From Flavobacterium sp. UBA7663 (GTDB taxonomy: Bacteria; Bacteroidota; Bacteroidia; Flavobacteriales; Flavobacteriaceae), in NCBI RefSeq assembly GCF_002483315.1, contig NZ_DLHR01000015.1, forward strand, positions 170,957-234,956: a stretch of 64,000 nt of DNA. Reading direction: 5' to 3'. The position numbers and the translations under genes are program-made. Positions 24,353 to 32,980 of the stretch are shown one piece after another. The notes below the pieces were generated by a model. The model had not been told where the DNA came from, searched no databases, and worked only from the letters and a program-made list of their open reading frames with translations. Numbering within the stretch: position 1 is the first letter of the stretch; each line of letters starts with the position of its first letter.

Positions 24353-25366
24353 CTATTTCAATAACGAAATCCAACTTTGTTTCACTACTTGCCAATCCAT
24401 TTGCTCTATAAAAATTCTAGCATTTTTAGACAACTGATTGGCTTTTATTTCATCATTTAACAAATCTAAAATTGCTTCTGTCATCGTTTTATCTTCATTA
24501 TCAGGAACCAACAAAGCATTTTCTTTATCGGTCAATAAATATGGAATCCCACCTACATCAGTACTCACTACAGGCAACCCTAAAGCCATCGCTTCCATTA
24601 CGCTAATAGGTGTATTATCAAAATGGGTAGTGTTGATAAAAACATCGTGTTCTGAGGCTAATTGCCACCAATCTTCTTTTGATAATTGCCCTGTAAAATT
24701 TACAGCGACTCCAATAGATTTGGCAAATGCTTTTGTAGTTTGCAAACTTCCGTCTTTATCAGGACCTACCATAGTTAAAGAAGCTGAAGGATGTTTTTCT
24801 TGCAATTGTTGCAGCACTTTAACCGCCATTTCAGGATTATAAATAGATGCGAAAGCGCGTACCCAAAGTAGTTTTGGTGTTATTTTTTCTCTTGATTTGA
24901 ACCCATATTTATCTATTTCAATAGAATTAGGGATGTGAATTACATTTGTAAATCCAGCACTTTCAAACGCCTGTTTTAAATATGCGGAAGGCGCAACGTT
25001 TTGATACGCATTAGCAAACACCATTCGGCATAACTTGGGATTGTTTTTAAGACGATTTGGTAAATCACCACCTCTTAAGATGGGAACATACTTAACTTTA
25101 AAAACACGAGCTATTTGACTACAAACTACAGCATACCAAAAACTTGAAGTACTATAAGTATCTATTAATATAAAATCTACCTTTCTTACTTTTAAAAGGG
25201 TAACCCATACCATATCCAACATTCTATACCACTGATTTTTTTTATCAGAAGTAAATTCAACATTATATCCTTCAACTTCAAGAAAAACTCCCAGTGTTTC
25301 AATAGAAGTTTTGTTATATCCGTGTTTAGACAGCTGGTTACCTATGTATAACAGGCTTTTCATCAT
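24353..25366 (-). CDS. glycosyltransferase family 4
   Basis: A 337-residue GT-B enzyme, retaining type. The C-terminal donor-binding half shows LLWVRAFASIYNPEMAVKVL, FTGQLSKEDWWQLA and the family motif EAMALGLPVVSTDVGGIPYLL. The N-terminal half starts MKSLLYIGNQLSKHGYNKT. It should add a sugar to a lipid-linked or polysaccharide acceptor on the cytoplasmic face. Its start overlaps the end of the polymerase gene by 29 bases, so the genes are coupled. The second Met (MKSLLYIGN) is an equally good start. Confidence 0.9.
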   Translation of the reverse strand: MMKSLLYIGNQLSKHGYNKTSIETLGVFLEVEGYNVEFTSDKKNQWYRMLDMVWVTLLKVRKVDFILIDTYSTSSFWYAVVCSQIARVFKVKYVPILRGGDLPNRLKNNPKLCRMVFANAYQNVAPSAYLKQAFESAGFTNVIHIPNSIEIDKYGFKSREKITPKLLWVRAFASIYNPEMAVKVLQQLQEKHPSASLTMVGPDKDGSLQTTKAFAKSIGVAVNFTGQLSKEDWWQLASEHDVFINTTHFDNTPISVMEAMALGLPVVSTDVGGIPYLLTDKENALLVPDNEDKTMTEAILDLLNDEIKANQLSKNARIFIEQMDWQVVKQSWISLLK

Positions 25367-26684
25367 CTACAAATTTAACTTTTAAAAGTGATAAGGCGTA
25401 TATAAATGCGGGTGCTGCGGTTCGCATGGCAGCATGATTAATGGTTAGTGCCCAAAAAACAAAAAAGGAAAGCAAAAACACATTTTGCTTATTTCCAAAA
25501 TACAAAGAAATTGGAGTTATAAACAATATTAGTAAGCCAAGCAATCCTAATGAGCCATGATCGGCCAACATACGTGTAATTTCATTATGAGAGGAAACTT
25601 TATGCCCTATGATTTCTTCTCTATATTCTGCGTTTTTACCCACTCCAATACCAAAAATAGGATTTTCTTTGAAAGCACTTATTTCTGTTCCTGCTATTGC
25701 CTCGCGCCCCCCAAGCCTATCTTCTTTATCTCTTCCTCTAGCATCTTTATTTGCATAGCGATATTCAATCATACCATTTGTCTTATAAACAGAATAAGAC
25801 CACAGCAAACCGCCTCCAATTACAGAAAACAATATTATAGTCAACAATTTACTCTTAACTTTTGGACCCGAATAATAAAATAAAACTAACACTAAAAAAA
25901 CAATCATTGCTATCCCTGTTATAACTCCTCCCCTTGAAAAAGTTAAGATTCCGCGATAAGAAACTAATACAAAAATTATTAAATTTATGATAATCATTTT
26001 TTTTGTACTTGAATAAAGTAATGCTAATACAAAAAAAACAAACATACCTAAACCTAAAGATGTAGATACTTGGTTAGGTCCAAATCCTCCAGAGGCGGAA
26101 AAATTTGATTGCGTACTGATAAAAATTTCTTTATTACTTGGTGTAAACAAAAACAAATAAATAGTCATGCTTAATATAGGTAACCCTATAAAAACAAACA
26201 TCTTGAACAATTGCTGTTTTGTAACTACTCGCTGATAACAATACAAAGATGCAATTGCTAAACAAACAGGACCAGAAATATTAAATGCAATTGCTTTTCT
26301 AACATTAGTATCAAAACTTAATTCATTAGCACCAATAATAATTCCGGGAATTAACAATAATAGGAAAACAATATAAATAAATGAATTCTTTGAAAATCCT
26401 TTATAAATCATTCCAAAAACGAGAAAGACAATAACTAAATACTTGGATAACTCGTGTATTGGATTTCCTTCTGTCATTCGCAGAAAAACTTCGACCCCTA
26501 CGATATAACCACATATAAGCAAAGCCTCGTTATTCTTATTTTTAGTTCTTAGCATGTACATAACACCAAAAACAAAGACAAAAACAGCATATAACTTTGC
26601 CAAGAATGGCAATAAATAAATTACAAATCCAATAATTACATGTACTATAATTAAATTAAAATATGTTAATTGACTATTTTTCAT
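25338..26684 (-). CDS. O-antigen ligase / polysaccharide polymerase (Wzy_C family)
   Basis: A 448-residue membrane protein with about ten to twelve helices. The large periplasmic loop contains EISAFKENPIFGIGVG and SSHNEITRMLADHGSLGLLGLL, the Wzy_C/WaaL signature with its conserved His. It may polymerise the repeat unit or ligate it to lipid A core; sequence alone does not decide. It overlaps GT genes at both ends (29 bases downstream, 11 upstream), marking one operon with 24353-27762. Confidence 0.88.
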   Translation of the reverse strand: MKNSQLTYFNLIIVHVIIGFVIYLLPFLAKLYAVFVFVFGVMYMLRTKNKNNEALLICGYIVGVEVFLRMTEGNPIHELSKYLVIVFLVFGMIYKGFSKNSFIYIVFLLLLIPGIIIGANELSFDTNVRKAIAFNISGPVCLAIASLYCYQRVVTKQQLFKMFVFIGLPILSMTIYLFLFTPSNKEIFISTQSNFSASGGFGPNQVSTSLGLGMFVFFVLALLYSSTKKMIIINLIIFVLVSYRGILTFSRGGVITGIAMIVFLVLVLFYYSGPKVKSKLLTIILFSVIGGGLLWSYSVYKTNGMIEYRYANKDARGRDKEDRLGGREAIAGTEISAFKENPIFGIGVGKNAEYREEIIGHKVSSHNEITRMLADHGSLGLLGLLILFITPISLYFGNKQNVFLLSFFVFWALTINHAAMRTAAPAFIYALSLLKVKFVDDEKPVIHR

Positions 26685-27762
26685 TTACCCAATTTATATA
26701 TTTTAACAACACTTTTTCTTCTGAGTAAGTATTTAAAATAGTTGTTTTTAAATTTTCCCCTAACAAAAGTCGTAAAGTATTATTCTCTATTAATTCAATT
26801 AAAGCATTTGAATATGATAATGCATCTTTAGGACGAATTAACAACCCACTTTTTTTATCGTCAATAACCGCTGGTATTTCTCCAACATCGGTTGAAACTA
26901 CTGCTAATTTTTGAAATCCGTATTCTAAAAGTGCTACGGGTAACCCTTCAGAATCTGATGTTAAAATTCCTATTTGACATTGTTGCAAAATAGAAGTAAC
27001 ATCATCACATGAACCGTATAAAAAAACGTTTTTTTGAAGCCCTTTTTCTATAATTAAATTTTTAATCGTTTCAGAATAAGAATCTTGAAAATCTTTTCCA
27101 ACTAAATGAAAAGACCAATCAGGATAATTTATTTTACATTTTTCTGCTACTTCTAACAAAAGGATATGATTTTTCTGAGGTCTTAAATTTGCTAAACAAA
27201 CTATTTGCTTTCCTATAGTTCCTTTTAATTTTGTCTTTACAAATGAAGTTTCATTAGCTGATACCGTAAAATTAGCCAAATAAATTACTTTTTTACAAAA
27301 CAAATTACTTTTTGACCATGTTTCTAATTTCTGATTTACAGCTACAATTCCAAAAATAAAAGCAGAAATTATCCTTAACACAAAAGACTTTCTTTTTTCT
27401 AACATTTCGCTTTTACCATAATGATCATGCCAAATAATTTTAATACTTGGAAGTACTAATTTTATTAAAAAGGCAAAATATATAGAGGTACTGTGGGCTT
27501 GAATGAATTGTATATTATTTGCTTTCAAAAAACTTCTTAGTTTAAATAATGCTTTTAAATCTAAAACTCTCTTTTTAGCCAAAAACAAATAAGAAACATC
27601 TTTGTCTAATTGATTTTGCAAACTACCTTCATTACGCGTTACCACTACACCAGAAAAAGTGACCCTTTTTTGAAGCGCATTAGCATAACTAACAGCCATA
27701 CGCTCGGCACCACCTGCTTCAAGGCTGTCGATAAGTTGAATTATGCGGATATCTGTTTTAAT
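26674..27762 (-). CDS. glycosyltransferase family 4 with apparent ATT start
   Basis: A retaining GT-B enzyme of about 362 residues. The first ATG in frame (27699) comes after the acceptor-site motif. Reading upstream in the same frame gives RIIQLIDSLEAGGAER, the classic GT4 N-terminus, back to a TGA at 27813-27811. The best start is ATT at 27762, giving MKTDIRIIQLID. The C-terminal half has GKQIVCLANLRPQKNH, ALLEYGFQKLAVVSTDVGEIP and SGLLI. Start codons other than ATT in that stretch are only other rare ATH codons. Confidence 0.85.
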   Translation of the reverse strand: MKTDIRIIQLIDSLEAGGAERMAVSYANALQKRVTFSGVVVTRNEGSLQNQLDKDVSYLFLAKKRVLDLKALFKLRSFLKANNIQFIQAHSTSIYFAFLIKLVLPSIKIIWHDHYGKSEMLEKRKSFVLRIISAFIFGIVAVNQKLETWSKSNLFCKKVIYLANFTVSANETSFVKTKLKGTIGKQIVCLANLRPQKNHILLLEVAEKCKINYPDWSFHLVGKDFQDSYSETIKNLIIEKGLQKNVFLYGSCDDVTSILQQCQIGILTSDSEGLPVALLEYGFQKLAVVSTDVGEIPAVIDDKKSGLLIRPKDALSYSNALIELIENNTLRLLLGENLKTTILNTYSEEKVLLKYINWVNEK

Positions 27763-27784
27763 AGCTGAAATACAATTAAATTCA

Positions 27785-27814
27785 TCGACAAATATAATCT
27801 TTTCTTTTATTCAT
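27785..27814 (-). other. short leader ORF upstream of the ATT-start glycosyltransferase
   Basis: An ATG at 27814 opens a 10-codon frame (MNKRKDYICR) ending in TGA at 27784-27782. A second ATG at 27785, overlapping that stop, opens a 14-codon frame (MNLIVFQLLKQISA) that runs past the ATT start at 27762. Such nested short frames could couple ribosomes to the unusual start, or they may be fortuitous. Confidence 0.25.
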
Positions 27815-27823
27815 CTCAGACAT

Positions 27824-27854
27824 AAAACCTATGTTTAATCAATCATTAGGCAAT
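27824..27854 (-). promoter_or_regulatory. promoter of the leftward GT4-polymerase-GT4 operon
   Basis: On the minus strand ATTG (27854-27851), exactly 19 bases, then TAGGTTTT (27831-27824). Three of four and five of six consensus matches. The start would lie near 27817, leaving about 55 bases before the ATT start codon. Confidence 0.5.
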
Positions 27855-27898
27855 TAATTAGTAAAAAATACTATTTTTACCAATGAAAACAAACCTAT

Positions 27899-29047
27899 AT
27901 GAATCAATTACAAAAAATATTAGAAAGTAAAAGATTATATTACATTCTTTTTGGTATACTTATATTACTCTCTTTGAGGAATTTATTTTTACCCTTGCAA
28001 GGGGATGAACTCACCTATAACAAAATTGCTCAAAATGTATTAGAAGGTAAGTATTATCAAACTAAAAACCCCTCTTCGGTTATTCCTATTGTTCCTTTTT
28101 TAATGGCTTTTTTTTCAACTCCAAAAATTCCTCTGTTAGGTTTTGCTTTGCATAAGTTATTCCACATAGGTCTTTGCTTTTTAGGTATTAGATTTGCTTT
28201 CTTAACTTTCAAAAAACTCAATTTAGAACCTACAATTACTTACACATTATTGCTTTTAACATGTGTTTCTTCGGGGTTTTTATCTTTTTTGCCTTCCTTA
28301 TATCCTGAAGCAATTGTTTTTGTAACATTTTGGGGATTCATTTATTATCTAAACTCAAAAAAAAACCTTTCAAACTTTAAGCGTCTTTTTGCTCTTTTTA
28401 TTCTTTTGGTTTTTACCCGATATGTTTATGCCATTTTAGGCTTAATGGTATTACTTTACTATTATTCTTATTTCCAACAGGATAGAAAAAACTTTGGAAA
28501 AATAATTCTTTACTCAATAATTATAACCACTCCTCTACTCTTTTGGTTTAAATATGTTTATAATATTGAATCTCAAAATTTAAGCGAAATAAGCTATTTT
28601 AGTCGTTATAAAATGGACGAAAATCCACTATGGTATAACATTAAATGTGGGTTGGGATTGGAGCAACATTATCAAGTAAATAGAGTTAATGGCATTCCTG
28701 CATTTATATCACTTTTTATTCCAGTAACAGGAATTAGAAATTTTGCTATTAGTTTAGTTCTTTTGTTAGCTGTATTTTTTGGTCTTTATAAGAACTGGAA
28801 GAACCCAATAACTAAACAGTTAAGTATTGCATTTGGATTAGTGTTTTTAGGTTTTGTATTAGCCGGAACAGGATTTAGTCGTTATTGGTTGGTATTACTA
28901 CCTATTATCTATTTAAGTTTTTATTATATTTATACTTTATTTATAAAAAACGGGAACTACTTTATTTATGCAAGTAACTTATTTTTTATTGTTTTGTTGC
29001 TTAACGAATTCCGAATTACCTTATTGTTGATAAAAAAAATAATCTAA
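27899..29047 (+). CDS. GT39-like polytopic glycosyltransferase
   Basis: A 382-residue membrane protein with about ten helices. The first periplasmic loop begins LQGDELTYNKIAQNVLEGKYY, resembling the Asp/Glu motif of PMT/ArnT-type (GT-C) transferases, which use polyprenyl-phosphate sugars. It directly precedes a Dpm1-like GT2 gene that could make such a donor, which supports the assignment. Sequence conservation is weak, so the function is tentative. A run of nine A residues lies at 28357-28365. It starts a five-gene rightward operon. Confidence 0.7.
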   Translation: MNQLQKILESKRLYYILFGILILLSLRNLFLPLQGDELTYNKIAQNVLEGKYYQTKNPSSVIPIVPFLMAFFSTPKIPLLGFALHKLFHIGLCFLGIRFAFLTFKKLNLEPTITYTLLLLTCVSSGFLSFLPSLYPEAIVFVTFWGFIYYLNSKKNLSNFKRLFALFILLVFTRYVYAILGLMVLLYYYSYFQQDRKNFGKIILYSIIITTPLLFWFKYVYNIESQNLSEISYFSRYKMDENPLWYNIKCGLGLEQHYQVNRVNGIPAFISLFIPVTGIRNFAISLVLLLAVFFGLYKNWKNPITKQLSIAFGLVFLGFVLAGTGFSRYWLVLLPIIYLSFYYIYTLFIKNGNYFIYASNLFFIVLLLNEFRITLLLIKKII

Positions 29048-29048
29048 G

Positions 29049-30011
29049 ATGTTAGAAAAACTTGTCATTTACATGCCTGCTTTAAATGAAGAAGCAACAA
29101 TTTTTAAGGTCATTCAATCTATACCAAAAAGCTATGAAGGTTTTAAGCTAACCGAAGTTTTGGTCATTAATGATGGGAGTTCAGACAATACCGTTGAAGA
29201 AGCAAAAAAAGCAGGCGCAACAGTATTAAGTCACAATAAAAATAAAGGAGTTGGAGAAGCATTTCAAACAGCGCTTAATTATGCCTTAAAAACAAAAGCG
29301 GATGTGTTAGTAAGTATTGATGCTGATGGGCAGTTTGATGTAAATCAAATTGCTGAATTAATTAATCCAATAGTTCTTCAGCAAGCTGATTTTTGCTTAG
29401 GCATTAGATTTTCTGGCGGAAAACCAGATAATATGCCGGGAATAAAATTTTGGGGAAATAAACAAGTTAATAAAATTGTAAGTTTTGTAAGTAAAACTAA
29501 AATTTATGATGCATCTTGTGGTTTTAGAGCTTATTCAAAAGACACTTTGTTAAGTTTGAACTTACATGGAAGTTTCACTTACACACATGAAACAATTCTG
29601 GATTTATTAGATAAAGGCTTTAAGGTAGCCCAAATTCCAATTACCGTTTTATATTTTGAAGATAGAGTTTCCAGAGTAGCTAACAATCTTTTTAAATATG
29701 CTTACAAAACTTCGTCAATAATTTTCAAGTCATTAAAAGATTATCGCCCGCTACAGTTTTTCCTAGGAATTGCAACCGTTATTTTTCTAATTGCTATGTT
29801 TTTTGGCGGATGGGCTTTATTACATTGGATTATCTACAATACAATAACACCTTACAAAAGTTTTGGAATCATAGGATTGTCTCTTTTGGGCATGAGCGTT
29901 ATTATCACCATTTTTGCTTTCATGGCTGATATGTTAGGACGAATAAGAAAAAACCAAGAAAAAATATTATATTTCTTAAAACAAACGCATTTTGAAGATC
30001 CTAAAAAATAA
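29049..30011 (+). CDS. polyprenyl-phosphate glycosyltransferase (GT2, Dpm1/GtrB-like)
   Basis: A 320-residue inverting GT-A enzyme. The catalytic domain (about 1-225) shows VIYMPALNEEATI, VLVINDGSSDNT and the metal-binding DADGQFD. Two C-terminal transmembrane helices (about 232-255 and 272-295) are typical of DPMS/GtrB proteins. It should charge undecaprenyl phosphate with a sugar. It starts one base after the GT39-like stop and overlaps the GtrA-like gene by 20 bases, the usual GtrB-GtrA pairing. Confidence 0.9.
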   Translation: MLEKLVIYMPALNEEATIFKVIQSIPKSYEGFKLTEVLVINDGSSDNTVEEAKKAGATVLSHNKNKGVGEAFQTALNYALKTKADVLVSIDADGQFDVNQIAELINPIVLQQADFCLGIRFSGGKPDNMPGIKFWGNKQVNKIVSFVSKTKIYDASCGFRAYSKDTLLSLNLHGSFTYTHETILDLLDKGFKVAQIPITVLYFEDRVSRVANNLFKYAYKTSSIIFKSLKDYRPLQFFLGIATVIFLIAMFFGGWALLHWIIYNTITPYKSFGIIGLSLLGMSVIITIFAFMADMLGRIRKNQEKILYFLKQTHFEDPKK

Positions 30012-30378
30012 AGAATTACAATCTCAAGTTTTAAAATACATTATCATTAGTCTTTTTGGTTATGGTTTTGTATTTGTATCGTTATATGTTTTTGTTGATA
30101 TTCTAAAAATCAATAAATCAATCGCATTCATGATTGTTTATGGGATTTCTTACTTAATGCTTTATACGCTTCAATTAAGGTTACTTTTTAAAACCACTCA
30201 TAGTAACAGTAAACTAATTAAGTTTTGTTTAAGCTTAGTTTTCTTTTACGTATTAGCAAATGTTTTATACAATACTTTTAATTATTTTGAAATAAATTAT
30301 TTGATAAGTACTTTTATAACTATTTTGATTTTAACACCTTTACGATTTATTATTTCAAAATTCTACGTCTATAAATAA
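29992..30378 (+). CDS. GtrA-like membrane protein
   Basis: A 128-residue protein with four transmembrane helices, matching the GtrA/DPMS-flippase family. Family members help flip or use polyprenyl-phosphate sugars in O-antigen glucosylation and teichoic-acid modification. The start is TTG at 29992 (TTGAAGATCC), inside the 3' end of the preceding gene. No ATG fits until far into the first helix. It overlaps the next gene by one base. Confidence 0.78.
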   Translation: MKILKNKELQSQVLKYIIISLFGYGFVFVSLYVFVDILKINKSIAFMIVYGISYLMLYTLQLRLLFKTTHSNSKLIKFCLSLVFFYVLANVLYNTFNYFEINYLISTFITILILTPLRFIISKFYVYK

Positions 30379-30923
30379 TGCAGAAATTTTTATACAAAAT
30401 AGATTATGTTTTACAACGATTTTTAACTTCGTTGTTGTTTACTTTTCCAATAATTAAATTAATTAAAAAAGCTTATTTTTTTATACGTTTTAAAACAACT
30501 TACATTGAAGCCACTAATAATGTTGTAATCACTAATTTTGATAAGCCTAATCAAAATTCAGGAATTACTTTTTTAGGAAAATGTGTGTTATCTAGAAACA
30601 TTGAAGTAGATATTTGTGGAGGTATTGTTATGGGAAAAAATGTCACTATTTCTGACCATGTTACAATACAAACCCATAAACACGAATATGATGGTTTTAG
30701 TTTGTATGAAAACAAAACATCATCATCTTCCTTAGAAATAGGAGATGAAGTTTGGGTTTGCAATAATGTAATTATTACAAATAGTGTAAACAAAATTGGT
30801 AAAGGAGCTGTAATTGCCTCGGGCTCGATTGTAACTAAAGATGTTGAAGATTACAGCATTGTTGCAGGTGTTCCTGCGAAGCATTTAAAGTATAGAAATA
30901 AAATAAATTATGGAAAAGCATAG
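30378..30923 (+). CDS. hexapeptide-repeat acyltransferase (left-handed beta-helix)
   Basis: A 181-residue protein. After about 60 basic residues, hexapeptide turns begin (GIVMGKNVTISDHVTIQTH, then IGDEVWVCNNVIITNSVNKIGKGAVIASGSIVTKDV). The end is AGVPAKHLKYRNKI, typical of maltose/xenobiotic O-acetyltransferases. It likely acetylates a surface sugar using acetyl-CoA. It overlaps the next, related acyltransferase by 14 bases. Confidence 0.88.
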   Translation: MQKFLYKIDYVLQRFLTSLLFTFPIIKLIKKAYFFIRFKTTYIEATNNVVITNFDKPNQNSGITFLGKCVLSRNIEVDICGGIVMGKNVTISDHVTIQTHKHEYDGFSLYENKTSSSSLEIGDEVWVCNNVIITNSVNKIGKGAVIASGSIVTKDVEDYSIVAGVPAKHLKYRNKINYGKA

Positions 30924-31410
30924 TGCTACTTGGAATAAACTTTCTCTTTCTTTCTTTAAAAAAGGTTTTAAATTTATTTTACTTCACCTTTCAATGCAAT
31001 TTTTTGTTCCGCCTTCATTGCGAACTAAATTGCTAAAATTATACGGTATTCAATTTAAAAATCGCAAAACTGTTTTTATTGGAACTAATGTATTGTTCGA
31101 CAATTTAAAAAACGTTTCTACATCTATTGGAGATAATGTTTTAATTACTTCTGGAGCAAAAATTTTAAATCATTTTCCAATTATTACCCCAGAAGGTGTT
31201 TCTGAGTTTAGTATGGGCAATGTAATTATAGAAGACAATGTTTTTATAGGCATGAATGCACTAATTATCAAACCCGTAACAATTGGCAAAGGTGCAGTAA
31301 TTGGTGCTGGTGCAGTTGTAACTAAAGATGTATTGCCAGGAACTATAGTCGGAGGAAATCCTGCAACAGTAATTGGGTATACAAAAGATTTTAGTAAAAG
31401 TTTAGAGTAA
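30910..31410 (+). CDS. second hexapeptide-repeat acyltransferase
   Basis: A 166-residue left-handed beta-helix protein (FIGTNVLFDNLKNVSTSIGDNVLITSGAKIL, then GNVIIEDNVFIGMNALIIKPVTIGKGAVIGAGAVVTKDV). It ends GGNPATVIGYTKDF, the acetyl-CoA-binding end of the fold. It is a likely sugar O-acetyltransferase and a distant paralog of the preceding gene. It converges on the next GT4 gene, whose stop codon it overlaps by nine bases. Confidence 0.88.
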   Translation: MEKHSATWNKLSLSFFKKGFKFILLHLSMQFFVPPSLRTKLLKLYGIQFKNRKTVFIGTNVLFDNLKNVSTSIGDNVLITSGAKILNHFPIITPEGVSEFSMGNVIIEDNVFIGMNALIIKPVTIGKGAVIGAGAVVTKDVLPGTIVGGNPATVIGYTKDFSKSLE

Positions 31411-32514
31411 CTTCTTAATCTCTTCTTCAAATTTATCAGTTGTAAATTGGCGTGACCAGTTTTGTCCTTCCAAAGCCATTTTTTGATACAACAATTGGTC
31501 ATTTAGCAAACACATTACTTGACTTACATCGGTTTCCAATTGATCTTCTAATTGAATTCCTCTTTCTCCATGATTTAACATATAAGGCACACAAGACACT
31601 TTGGAAACAATCGGTACACATGCCCAAAACATAGCTTCAGCAACTACTTTTGGCCAACCTTCACTTTTTGATGGTAAAATTAAAAAATGACTAGTTTGAT
31701 AGGATATTAAAACCGTTTCCTTTGACTGATTTCCTCTCAACACAACAATGTCTTGTAAATTATTCTCCTCTATATACGTTTCTAAAGTTGGTCTCAAAAT
31801 CCCATCTCCATACAAATTCAGTCGAACTTTTTTTCCTTGTTGGTATAATTTTTCAACCAATTGAATAGCAAATAAGGGTTGTTTTCCTTTTGACAATGTT
31901 CCAACAAATAAAAAAACAATATATTCTTCTAATGTTTTTGGTTGTATTGCTTTTTTATCCGATTCGGAGTATGTTGCCGTAAAAAATGGTTTTATATTTT
32001 TAGTTTGGTTATCCCAATCTCCATACACCAATACCTGCATGTTTTTTGTTAAAAAAGTATTAGATAAAATCCAACGTTGTAGTTTATATGTAAAAGGTTG
32101 TTTGGCTTTTGGATCCCAATTGCCAGCATATTTAGCTGTTTTAGGTTTTTTAGGAAATAAAATTTGAACCATAGCTCCGATTAATCCCATATTTCCTGGG
32201 CAACGCAAATGAATATGGTCGGCTTGAGACATAGCCTTATAAACTTGAGTTATTATCTTAGGTAACCTAGTTATAGTTTTGAATATATTAGCTATAGAAG
32301 TTATATCAAACTCTTTCACTTGATGAAAACTTACACCTAAATGATTGTACTTTTCGTGAATAGGATTTAGCTCTTTATCAACTAAAGGAGCTACTACAAT
32401 TACCTCATCCACATATTGTAACCAAATATTCATTTCTCGAATATAAGGAGCATAACCAAAATATTGATTATCATTTTTGATGTGCTGTACATGAGTTATA
32501 ATTGCAAATTTCAT
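31402..32514 (-). CDS. glycosyltransferase family 4
   Basis: A 370-residue GT-B enzyme. The start MKFAIITHVQHIKN at 32514 is preferred; the longer frame adds twelve residues without family similarity. The C-terminal half shows FLFVGTLSKGKQPLFAIQLV, LYGDGILRPTLE and SEGWPKVVAEAMFWACVPIVS. The donor sugar is unknown. It is transcribed towards the acyltransferase pair and has its own promoter. Confidence 0.9.
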   Translation of the reverse strand: MKFAIITHVQHIKNDNQYFGYAPYIREMNIWLQYVDEVIVVAPLVDKELNPIHEKYNHLGVSFHQVKEFDITSIANIFKTITRLPKIITQVYKAMSQADHIHLRCPGNMGLIGAMVQILFPKKPKTAKYAGNWDPKAKQPFTYKLQRWILSNTFLTKNMQVLVYGDWDNQTKNIKPFFTATYSESDKKAIQPKTLEEYIVFLFVGTLSKGKQPLFAIQLVEKLYQQGKKVRLNLYGDGILRPTLETYIEENNLQDIVVLRGNQSKETVLISYQTSHFLILPSKSEGWPKVVAEAMFWACVPIVSKVSCVPYMLNHGERGIQLEDQLETDVSQVMCLLNDQLLYQKMALEGQNWSRQFTTDKFEEEIKKLL

Positions 32515-32531
32515 TCTATTAAGATAAAATG

Positions 32532-32562
32532 TAAATATACAATTATGCACAAAAAATCCAAG
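32532..32562 (-). promoter_or_regulatory. promoter of the 31.4-32.5 kb glycosyltransferase
   Basis: On the minus strand CTTG (32562-32559), exactly 19 bases, then TATATTTA (32539-32532). Three of four and five of six consensus matches. Confidence 0.5.
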
Positions 32563-32582
32563 GAAACTTGTCCAAGTTAAAT

Positions 32583-32975
32583 CTAATTGAAAATACCTTG
32601 GATAAATTCTTTAGTAATTGGTTTGCTTGTAAAGAGTATTGATTCGTTAACTCTTGCTTTATGAATATATAAATCATCTACAGTTGTAGAAAGAATACAT
32701 ATTTTAGTATACTCTTTAATAACACCCGATAACTCATTGAACTTTTCTATAAAATCAAACCCATCTAAAATTGGCATATAGATATCTAAAAAAATTAAAT
32801 TAGGTAATTTTTCAGGAGAATTTTGAAATTCTTCTAAATATCCAATCGCAGTTAATGAAGAATTAAACTCCATGATATCGACTGTTGGGTCTAAATTATT
32901 TATGATTTTCGATGTTATATAACAATCAAACTCATTATCATCGACAATCATTACTTTTTTAACTTTAGTATTCAT
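32583..32975 (-). CDS. stand-alone CheY-like response regulator
   Basis: A 130-residue single receiver domain with intact key residues: the acidic pair in MIVDDNEFD, the phospho-acceptor in LIFLDIYMPILDG, Thr in CILSTTVDD and Lys in FTSKPITK. It has no output domain, so it acts by protein contact or phosphotransfer. It starts five bases after the LytTR gene. Its closest relative in this window is the receiver at 50373. Confidence 0.9.
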   Translation of the reverse strand: MNTKVKKVMIVDDNEFDCYITSKIINNLDPTVDIMEFNSSLTAIGYLEEFQNSPEKLPNLIFLDIYMPILDGFDFIEKFNELSGVIKEYTKICILSTTVDDLYIHKARVNESILFTSKPITKEFIQGIFN

Positions 32976-32980
32976 TAACG

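Noticed and set aside
28357..28365. Run of nine A residues inside the GT39-like gene as a phase-variation site
   Set aside because: Runs of seven to nine A are frequent in this AT-rich genome, the frame is intact, and no evidence of switching is visible in one sequence.
32565..32578. Inverted repeat AACTTG-TC-CAAGTT as a terminator of the CheY-like gene
   Set aside because: The loop would have to open to four bases and the T-run comes 14 bases later, so it does not look like an intrinsic terminator. It overlaps the -33 region of the neighbouring glycosyltransferase promoter only by proximity.
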